Shown here in pieces: positions 29,285-34,959 of a DNA stretch of 34,959 nt (positions are counted from its first letter, which is position 1; every line of letters starts with the position of its first letter). The translations under genes and the position numbers were made by a program. Location: positions 1-34,959 of the IMG/VR virus record IMGVR_UViG_3300034012_003042; one strand, given 5' to 3'. This DNA comes from a virus. The notes beneath the pieces were generated by a model. That model had not been told where the DNA came from. It made no database searches and was given only the letters and a program-made list of their open reading frames with translations.

Positions 29285-29784
29285 CAGGATGCGATCTCGA
29301 CCGAGATGGCAGCGTCCGCGGTCGTGGCCGACCAGCCCGAGCCGGTGCGGAACCGCACGTCCACCACATCACCCGCTACCAGCGGGTAGAGGCCGTGCGT
29401 GAAGGTCGCCTGGCCCTTGGTCTGCGACCCGGTAGAGGTGAGCGTCACGATGGCAGCGGCGTTCGCGATCGTGCCGTTGACGTAGACGCCGACGATAAGG
29501 TTGCTGCCCGCGGCGGCGGTGCTCAGGTTGACCGACAGGCCCGTGATGGAGCCCGCGCGCATCGCGACGAAGCCAGCGGTGGTGAGCCCCGTGACGCCGC
29601 ACCAGTGCGCCTGCACGGGGGTCGAGCTCGCCGGGGTGGCGTTGTCGCCCGCGGCGATGTTGGGGTGACCGAAGGGCGCGAAGGCGCGACAGCCGACGAT
29701 GCCCTTGGAGAAGGTCTGCGCCTGCTCGAAAGTGTTGACATCGACGGTCGAAGCGGAGGTGACGAACGATGCGGGGCCGCTCAT
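29284..29784 (-). CDS. Tail fibre-region structural protein (166 aa)
   Basis: Starts MSGPASFVTSASTVDVNTFE, a stalk-like N-terminus of the kind used for baseplate attachment, followed by a beta-sandwich-like body (GFVAMRAGSITGLSVNLSTA, GSNLIVGVYVNGTI, DVVDVRFRTGSGWSATTADA). The body resembles jelly-roll domains common in receptor-binding tips. Separated by 14 nt from the upstream gene. Virion location is inferred from the operon. Confidence 0.55.
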   Translation of the reverse strand: MSGPASFVTSASTVDVNTFEQAQTFSKGIVGCRAFAPFGHPNIAAGDNATPASSTPVQAHWCGVTGLTTAGFVAMRAGSITGLSVNLSTAAAGSNLIVGVYVNGTIANAAAIVTLTSTGSQTKGQATFTHGLYPLVAGDVVDVRFRTGSGWSATTADAAISVEIAS

Positions 29785-29798
29785 GATGGAGTCCTTTT

Positions 29799-30338
29799 CT
29801 ACGGGCGCAGGCCCGTGGGTGCGGTTGCGATGATGGAGAGGATCGGAGTCTTCAGCGTGCCCGCGGTGTCGTTGTACAAATACAGCGAGCCGTCGGTGGC
29901 GTTGGCGTAGAGGTAGATGTCGGTATCAATCTCCATCGCCCACGAAGCACCCGCCGCCGGCACAGGGGGGTTGCCGTTGGTCGGGTCGGCGCTGCCAGCG
30001 TCCAGACCGCCGCGGCCCGTGTAGCCCTTGCGGAGCTTGTTGATGTCGTAGTCGTACTGGTAGTCATTGGCCCCGCCCGGCTGCGTCAACGCGCCAGCAG
30101 GCGAGTAGTACGCGACGGTCAGCACACGGTCGCGCCAGTCGCGCGAGCCGTCGACCTTGACCTGCGTGGCCGTGAGCAGCGTCGCCGCGGACGACTGCCA
30201 CTCGCACCCGTCGCAGCCGTCGGCGCTCAGCACGTTGTTGGTCGAGCCCGAGATCAGGCCGACGGTCACGTCCTGGAGGTCGTTGAGCTGCGTGGATGTG
30301 ATCGGGGCGTTGGCGGTGTAGGTCGCGATGCGTTCCAT
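29799..30338 (-). CDS. Tail fibre-region protein (179 aa)
   Basis: Starts MERIATYTANAPITSTQLND. The N-terminal LNDLQDVTVGL pattern is typical of phage fibre and tip proteins that attach to the baseplate. The remainder is beta-rich with Tyr/Asp/Gly stretches (NDYQYDYDINKLRKGYTGRG) and a C-terminal ATDGSLYLYNDTAGTLKTPI. Follows directly after the gp48-like gene. Exact role unknown. Confidence 0.55.
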   Translation of the reverse strand: MERIATYTANAPITSTQLNDLQDVTVGLISGSTNNVLSADGCDGCEWQSSAATLLTATQVKVDGSRDWRDRVLTVAYYSPAGALTQPGGANDYQYDYDINKLRKGYTGRGGLDAGSADPTNGNPPVPAAGASWAMEIDTDIYLYANATDGSLYLYNDTAGTLKTPILSIIATAPTGLRP

Positions 30339-30341
30339 AGG

Positions 30342-30950
30342 TCAGCTCCCGAGGACTGTATAGTCAACGACCGAATCGAGGTAGCCGTCGCAGAAGAAAC
30401 CGACGGCGTTGGCCGTCACCCCGAGGGTGTGCGCCGGTTTCATGCGTTCGATCATGTCCACGATGCGCGCGCGCTTGGCCGTGTTCAGCAGGATCGCCAA
30501 CGGCACGACCACCACGAAGCGGAACACCGCGCCCACGTCCACCGTGGTGGACGGCGTCTCGACGACCGTGGTGCCGCCGCCCGTGAACCCGTCGACCGCG
30601 CTGGCGATGGCCTGCGGGGAGCCCGCGCCGCTCGAGCGGATGAACGCCAGCAGCCGCGCCTGGCGGTCTGCCAGGGTCAGCGAGGAGTCAGGGAGCAGCC
30701 CATACGCCGCCTCCCACTCCGCGATCATCGATGTGACCGTGTTCGCGAACGCCTGGTCGAGGAGGTCGAGCAGCATCAGCCGCGCATCGTCCAGCGAGGC
30801 CCCGAACGCGAGCGCGTCGGCGGCGGTGAGCGAGTCCTGCGGCGCCTGCCATCCCGCGCCGATGACGCGGAGCGCCTGCCGTGCAATCGCCAGCGTCGAG
30901 GCGCGCCCTGTGGTGGACGAGGTCGGCAGCGATTGCAGCGCGCGGGTCAT
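30342..30950 (-). CDS. Mu gp48-like (DUF2313) baseplate/tail protein
   Basis: A 202-residue protein starting MTRALQSLPTSSTTGRASTL at an ATG inside the stop of the J gene (ATGA at 30947-30950). Family-type segments are LMLLDLLDQAFANTVTSMIA, WEAAYGLLPDSSLTLADRQA (the W-E-x-x-x-G-L motif of DUF2313) and a C-terminal RIVDMIERMKPAHT, the P-A-H-T motif also seen in baseplate wedge proteins. In Mu-like phages this protein follows gp47 and links wedges to fibres. Confidence 0.75.
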   Translation of the reverse strand: MTRALQSLPTSSTTGRASTLAIARQALRVIGAGWQAPQDSLTAADALAFGASLDDARLMLLDLLDQAFANTVTSMIAEWEAAYGLLPDSSLTLADRQARLLAFIRSSGAGSPQAIASAVDGFTGGGTTVVETPSTTVDVGAVFRFVVVVPLAILLNTAKRARIVDMIERMKPAHTLGVTANAVGFFCDGYLDSVVDYTVLGS

Positions 30951-32452
30951 GCGTGCACCCAGAGCGAATACAGCGTGTGGATCTCCTTCGGGAAGCCCGC
31001 GAGATCCGTGGCCGGCGTGTTCACGACGCACGACAGCACGCCGGGAACGGCGATCACAGCAGCAGCGAGGGAACTGCGGAACAGCGCGCCGCTCTGCCCG
31101 TCCGCGGGCCAGCGCGAGGCCGGGGAGGTGTCGCCGGGCGCGAGCGAGTCGAAGAACCCAAAGACCGCGATGCGGATGGCCTGCCAGTTGGGCGGCGCCG
31201 GGTAGACGTAGGTGTAATCCGCGGGAGATCCGACCGGGTCGAGGGTCTGGTCGAAGGTCGTGTTGGGCGCGCTGTAGGTGGCGTTCCCGAGCGTGACCTG
31301 CCGATAGTTGCCGCGCGCGTCAGGAGTGACGGGCAGCACCAGCGCGGACAGCCCCTCCTTGGCGGTCTGGTCACCGAGGACGACCAACGAGGTGTTGGTG
31401 GACGTGGGCTGCGTGAACATCGTCCCCGACCACGGGAACGCGAACGGGGCAGACATCACCAGCGTCAGGTCGGCGTTCGTGAACGTCTCCACGAACGTCT
31501 CGACGGTCCAGTTGTCGCCATCCGGCCCCATCGTCACGGGGCGAAGCTGGTAGCCGTCGGCGGTCGGTACGCCCGCGATAGTGCGGTCACCGTTGATGTA
31601 GTCGATGATCCGCGGAAGCGGAGTCCCCGCCGTGCGGGTCGAGAGATCGTCGGAGGGCACGAGACGCGTGTTGACGAAGTTGTCGCCCTGCGCGGGGCCG
31701 ACCGCGACCACGGTAACGCATCCGAGCGTGTCTGTGGTGCCGACGCCGGGGGGCGTCACGGGCGGCTTCAGGAGCGGGTAGACGTAGGCTTCGGCGACCG
31801 GCGTCCCGAGGTAGCCCGTGACCCACGATCGCCAGTCGCTGCGGTTGCCCGAGGCGGGGCGGTCCTGCAGCCGGTCGAGCAACACCGCGCGGTATTCGTC
31901 ATCCGTCGCGGGACCGACCGCGGGCACGCACGACAGCACCGTCATCGTGGCGTTGAGGCCCGCCGGGGCGGTCTGGAACGTCAGCGTGGCGCCCACGCTC
32001 CGGTTGCCGCCGACGCCGATGGCGACCGCCGTGAGGGCGATGGTCGCGTGCTTGCTGCCGTCGGTCGTGACGCTGGTCGTCGTGACGTCATACAGCGTGC
32101 CGTCAGTGGCCGATGCCTGGGTGAGCGCCGGGATAGCGTAGTTAGTCGCAGCCGCGAAGCCCGTGACCTGCGCGGTGAGCTGCGCGTAGGTGCCCACGGG
32201 GCGCGGGATGCCGTACACGACGCCGAACCGCTCGAGCGCCGCGGTCGATGCCTGGTCTGGGAGGATGTCGCGCGAGACCTGGACGGCCTGCGCGTCGAGG
32301 GCCTCTTGGATCACGCCGATCTGCGATGCGAGGAGGTACGCGTCCGACCCCTCCGAGGTCAGCAGCGTCTCGCCGCGGACGGAGTACTCCGCGGACCAGT
32401 AGCCGAGGAGCTGGTCCCTGATCTGCGAGCGGGTGCGGGCGGTGAATGCCAC
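30947..32452 (-). CDS. Baseplate J-like protein (Mu gp47)
   Basis: A 501-residue protein starting MAFTARTRSQIRDQLLGYWS. Typical elements are an N-terminal helix followed by SEGSDAYLLASQIGVIQEAL and TAALERFGVVYGIPR (the A-G-x-L-x-x-x-A-x-x-x-G-I-x-R-x-x-A pattern), then DDEYRAVLLDRLQDRPASGN and GYLGTPVAEAYVYPL, characteristic of the J/gp47 wedge family. The rest is beta-rich. It builds the ring of baseplate wedges. Downstream of the gp46-like gene as in Mu. Confidence 0.85.
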   Translation of the reverse strand: MAFTARTRSQIRDQLLGYWSAEYSVRGETLLTSEGSDAYLLASQIGVIQEALDAQAVQVSRDILPDQASTAALERFGVVYGIPRPVGTYAQLTAQVTGFAAATNYAIPALTQASATDGTLYDVTTTSVTTDGSKHATIALTAVAIGVGGNRSVGATLTFQTAPAGLNATMTVLSCVPAVGPATDDEYRAVLLDRLQDRPASGNRSDWRSWVTGYLGTPVAEAYVYPLLKPPVTPPGVGTTDTLGCVTVVAVGPAQGDNFVNTRLVPSDDLSTRTAGTPLPRIIDYINGDRTIAGVPTADGYQLRPVTMGPDGDNWTVETFVETFTNADLTLVMSAPFAFPWSGTMFTQPTSTNTSLVVLGDQTAKEGLSALVLPVTPDARGNYRQVTLGNATYSAPNTTFDQTLDPVGSPADYTYVYPAPPNWQAIRIAVFGFFDSLAPGDTSPASRWPADGQSGALFRSSLAAAVIAVPGVLSCVVNTPATDLAGFPKEIHTLYSLWVHA

Positions 32453-32455
32453 GGG

Positions 32456-32830
32456 TCAGATTGCTCCGGTGATGCGCGTGCGTAGCAGCGTGGTCGCCCG
32501 CGGATCGCGGTAGGCGACAGCATACTCCAGCCGGTCGCCCGATGTCACGGTCACGTCCACGGACAGCCCGGTGATCTGGCCCGATCGCACGTACTGCCCG
32601 AGGCCCGCGAGGATCGTGGCGCGCGCGGTCGTCGCCGCGCCGGTCCCGAGCTTGGCGATGCGCGCCCAGTCGATGCCCAGCGTCGGCAGCACCAGGCACG
32701 ACCCGAGTTGGGTGCGAAGCGCCATCGCGATGACCTCGGCCATCGGCGCGGTCGACCTGCGCCAGTTGTTGCCAGTCATCATCACCTCGCCCGTCGAGGG
32801 GACGCGCGCACGGGTCACTGCGTAGGTCAT
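32456..32830 (-). CDS. Baseplate wedge protein, gp25/gpW-like (Mu gp46)
   Basis: A 124-residue protein starting MTYAVTRARVPSTGEVMMTG. The body matches the GPW/gp25 fold: LRTQLGSCLVLPTLGIDWAR (the R-T-x-x-G-x-x-x-x-P-x-x-G-(S/I)-x-(W) motif), then an alanine-rich helix (ATTARATILAGLGQYVRSGQ) and C-terminal strands. gp25 starts the sheath assembly and forms the wedge core with J. The ATG overlaps the preceding stop (ATGA at 32827-32830). Confidence 0.75.
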   Translation of the reverse strand: MTYAVTRARVPSTGEVMMTGNNWRRSTAPMAEVIAMALRTQLGSCLVLPTLGIDWARIAKLGTGAATTARATILAGLGQYVRSGQITGLSVDVTVTSGDRLEYAVAYRDPRATTLLRTRITGAI

Positions 32831-33381
32831 GCCTTCACCTGTGGGGCGCCGCTAGAGATGGTGCCAGTGATTGTGATCGGGCCACCCGTGCACGGCCCGC
32901 CGCCGGGGGGCGCGATGATGGTCGCGATCTGGAGTGCTGTGAGCGTGACGGATACCGGGTCGGACGACCTCGCCACGCTCAGCGAGCCGCCCGCGAGCAC
33001 CACGGCGGTCCCCGCCTTCGGGGTGATCTCGATGCTCCCATCGGCGCGGATGCGGATGACCGCCGTGGCGTTGGATGACCCCGGCCCGTAGAGCCGCACC
33101 TCGCCCGCCTCGACGGCCTGCGACGGCGCGCCCTTGTCGACCACGGCGAGCGCGATGACCTGGTCGCCGATGCGAACGAACGCCGCCTCTGCGGTCGACG
33201 ACAGCGACGGCGCGGCCATGAGCCCCGCGGGCTGCATCACCTCGACGGCGTCGATGCGCTCGGCCCCATCGTCGTCGCCCGCCTGGCCCACCGCGGCGAG
33301 CTGCACCGTGGTCGCGCGGCTGTTGCTGCTGACCGTCACCCCGAGCACCTGCCCGAACTCAATCGCGCCGAGGTCATCCAT
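32827..33381 (-). CDS. Baseplate spike / gpV-like protein (Mu gp45)
   Basis: A 184-residue protein starting MDDLGAIEFGQVLGVTVSSN. It has an OB-like N-terminal part and a C-terminal series of short strands with Gly/Asp turns (GEVRLYGPGSSNATAVIRIR, ADGSIEITPKAGTAVVLAGG) forming the trimeric beta helix of the central spike. The Mu gp45 family includes the E-V-R-L-Y-(S/G) element. The spike tip punctures the outer membrane. Starts 8 nt inside the end of the gp44-like gene. Confidence 0.75.
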   Translation of the reverse strand: MDDLGAIEFGQVLGVTVSSNSRATTVQLAAVGQAGDDDGAERIDAVEVMQPAGLMAAPSLSSTAEAAFVRIGDQVIALAVVDKGAPSQAVEAGEVRLYGPGSSNATAVIRIRADGSIEITPKAGTAVVLAGGSLSVARSSDPVSVTLTALQIATIIAPPGGGPCTGGPITITGTISSGAPQVKA

Positions 33382-34600
33382 TGGTTGGCTCTATCACAAG
33401 CGCGCCGAGGGGGAGCAGTCGCAGCCGGCTGAGGGTGCCGCCCGACCGCGATCGTCGGAACTCAAGGCCGACGATGAGCATGTCCTCGTCCAGCGGGGAG
33501 CCGTCGGCCGCGAGGCAGACGTCATCGCGTACGCGGGCGATCGTGTTGAGCGCGTAGAGGGTCTGCACGCCGTCCAGAGTCTGCCCGTGGCCTCGCACGG
33601 TGCATTCGTAGGTGCGGAAGTTCCGCATCGCCTCCATGACCACGCGAGCGCCTTCCTGCGCGGCCCGTGCACGGGTGCGCGCCTTCTGCGACCGCTGGTG
33701 GCGCGGCTGCGGGGGGAAGGGGTCGAGGGTCAGGCCGCGGGAGATCGCCGGGTTGGTCAGCCCGACGTTCTCGGTGATGCTCGCGGACCTCGAGGAGACG
33801 CCAGCGCCGCGGGCGCCGCCCGTGTAGACCGCCACCGTGGTCGGCACGCCCTTGATGCTGATCGTCTCGCCGCCCGTGAGGACGTTGCCCTCGTACTCCT
33901 CCGACCCGGTGATCTGGCGTCGGAGCAGGACGTAGGACGGCGTCCCGTTGGTCACGGGGACATCGACCACCAGGGCGATGCCGCGCTCCGCATCGGGCGC
34001 CACCCAGATGAGATACCCCAGCCGGGCGACGATGCTGGTCGCGAATGCCCACACCTTATCCCCAGGCTGCGGGTGCGCGGCGTCCACGCGTACCGTGCGC
34101 GCCGAGGTGCGAGCCGTCCCTCGAGGGCCATGCGCGCGACCCGAGGTGACCCGCACGTTGGCGATGCTGTCCACCACGCGGCACGGCACCCCGAGCGGGC
34201 CGAAGACCTGCGGGAGCGCCTCTCCCAACGACATGCTGGCGATGGACAGCGTGGGGTCGGCGTCGAAGTCCATCGCGGGACCAGCGAGGTCGCGACCCGA
34301 GAGGATCACCGTCGCGCCGTCCTTGCGGCTGGCCTCGGTGCGGATCGTCTCGATGCGGCCGGTGAGCTGCGTGGCGTTGTCGATGGACAGCGAGACGTCA
34401 TCGCCCGCGCGCACGAGGGTCTTGATGATGTCCCAGGTCGTGCGCCGCGCGGCTGATCGAAAGAACGCGAAGGTCCACGCGTTGCCGCTCTGCAGCATGT
34501 CCAGCGTGATGACGTACTCGTCCCACACATCGATGGCCGTGCCCGATGTGCAGAGCAGGAGGTCGACGGTGTGGTCGTATGGCGTCGGGTCGATCGTCAC
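33374..34600 (-). CDS. Baseplate hub protein (Mu gp44/gpP, late control D-like)
   Basis: A 408-residue protein. It starts MTIDPTPYDHTVDLLLCTSG and contains TLVRAGDDVSLSIDNATQLT, ATVILSGRDLAGPAMDF, GYLIWVAPDAERGIALVVDV, then a long DNA- or strand-rich middle and a C-terminal FRRSRSGGTLSRLRLLP. The pattern (D-x-V-x-x-x-x-D, then V-x-G-R-D-L) is that of gp27/gpD hub proteins, which trimerise to join the tube to the spike. Located directly upstream of the spike gene as in Mu. Confidence 0.8.
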   Translation of the reverse strand: MTIDPTPYDHTVDLLLCTSGTAIDVWDEYVITLDMLQSGNAWTFAFFRSAARRTTWDIIKTLVRAGDDVSLSIDNATQLTGRIETIRTEASRKDGATVILSGRDLAGPAMDFDADPTLSIASMSLGEALPQVFGPLGVPCRVVDSIANVRVTSGRAHGPRGTARTSARTVRVDAAHPQPGDKVWAFATSIVARLGYLIWVAPDAERGIALVVDVPVTNGTPSYVLLRRQITGSEEYEGNVLTGGETISIKGVPTTVAVYTGGARGAGVSSRSASITENVGLTNPAISRGLTLDPFPPQPRHQRSQKARTRARAAQEGARVVMEAMRNFRTYECTVRGHGQTLDGVQTLYALNTIARVRDDVCLAADGSPLDEDMLIVGLEFRRSRSGGTLSRLRLLPLGALVIEPTNG

Positions 34601-34956
34601 GACGGCAGCACCGTCACGACGGTCCCTGCGGGCACTAGCAGCGGGTCGGGGAAGCTGTTGGCGGCGTAGAGGAGCGAGGTCTTGCTGATGTCGTTGTAGA
34701 CGCTCGCGGCGATCTCACACACGCCCATGTCGGCGGGGACGACGAAGTACCGCACGCCTGCGATGCCCGGTGCGAAGCGCGCGTAGTAGCCCTGCGTGGC
34801 AACCCGCAGCGTCAACAGCGCCGCGTAGGCGGCGGCGGCGTCGAGGCCCGTCATCGAAGGCAGCGAGAGCGCGTAGGCGATCGCCCCGAAGAGCACCGAG
34901 AACGCGCCCTGCACCTCGGAGTAGGGCAGCACCAGCGACGACTCCAGCAGCGTCAT
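34597..34956 (-). CDS. LysM-like baseplate/tail protein at the window edge
   Basis: A 119-residue protein starting MTLLESSLVLPYSEVQGAFS at an ATG 3 nt from the window end; the true start could lie further right. The first half is hydrophobic and helical (GAIAYALSLPSMTGLDAAAA). The last 45 residues (FVVPADMGVCEIAASVYNDI, then SKTSLLYAANSFPDPLLVPA) have the LysM shape: a G-(D/V)-x-x-x-x-I-A-x-x-x-Y-x-(D)-x-x-x-x-x-x-L-x-x-x-N pattern ending P-x-G. Such small LysM proteins lie between the tape measure and the hub gene in Mu-like and P2-like phages. Confidence 0.65.
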   Translation of the reverse strand: MTLLESSLVLPYSEVQGAFSVLFGAIAYALSLPSMTGLDAAAAYAALLTLRVATQGYYARFAPGIAGVRYFVVPADMGVCEIAASVYNDISKTSLLYAANSFPDPLLVPAGTVVTVLPS

Positions 34957-34959
34957 CGT

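Noticed and set aside
30881-32485. 534-codon plus-strand frame opposite the baseplate J gene
   Set aside because: Arg/Val/Gly-rich antisense frame with no domain; the J family is clear on the minus strand.
1-34959. Integrase, transposase or attachment site of a prophage
   Set aside because: I looked for tyrosine/serine recombinase and DDE-type proteins among the coding frames and found none, and no tRNA-end duplication was visible.
1-34959. tRNA genes
   Set aside because: No cloverleaf with a GTTCRA T-loop and matching acceptor stem was recognised by eye; a dedicated tRNA search was not possible.

Overview
The window is GC-rich, densely coding DNA of a contractile-tailed (myovirus-type) bacteriophage or prophage. 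Most neighbouring genes overlap by 4 nt (ATGA or GTGA), GTG starts are common, and there is no rRNA, no tRNA that I could see and no bacterial housekeeping gene. The base composition, the cysteine-rich lipoprotein and the sigma-region-4-like protein suggest a high-GC proteobacterial or myxobacterial host, but that is inference. The virion genes follow the order of phage Mu (portal, protease/scaffold, decoration, capsid, gp36/gp37-like connectors, sheath, tube, then gp44 to gp48-like baseplate). The replication genes are not Mu-like: I see no MuA/MuB transposase and no integrase. Instead there is a primase-polymerase/helicase, an SF2 helicase, a VRR-NUC nuclease, a RecT-like annealing protein and a PC4-like ssDNA-binding candidate.

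Layout. (1) 1-10079, minus strand: late genes from terminase small subunit to tail tube and a cut-off tail assembly chaperone. (2) 10080-10343: non-coding, with an array of GGTGTAGC words and a perfect 11-bp hairpin; a candidate origin, operator or late promoter. (3) 10344-12810, minus: RHH regulator, PC4-like protein, primase-helicase. (4) 12851-17567, minus: XRE-type repressor, small membrane protein, transglycosylase-like protein, D12 adenine methylase, zinc-ribbon protein, small proteins, SF2 helicase, VRR-NUC. (5) 17568-17699: divergent promoter region with an inverted repeat. (6) 17700-25914, plus: early operon with a DnaJ-type zinc protein, RecT, a DGQHR-domain protein, a pentapeptide-repeat protein, a sigma-region-4-like protein, a C5 cytosine methylase and several unknowns. 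(7) 25921-25949: terminator between convergent operons. (8) 26071-34956, minus: baseplate, tail fibres and lysis genes, ending in a tiny 34-aa membrane protein.

Read on the minus strand, the two outer blocks form one Mu-ordered late operon that is interrupted by the window ends: tube and chaperone run off at position 1, and the genes that come after the tape measure begin at 34956. The tape-measure gene is absent. The simplest reading is a circular or circularly permuted genome of which roughly one tape-measure-sized segment is missing here.

The main points for a second look are the GGTGTAGC array, the duplicated double-hairpin intercistronic element (42-bp exact repeat with a UACG tetraloop and a partly covarying second stem), the 27-unit 15-bp pentapeptide array, the zinc-domain/sigma-4 fusion, a 3 x 24-residue repeat inside the adenine methylase, an HEXXH protein inside the lysis cassette, and a second transglycosylase/membrane pair next to the repressor.
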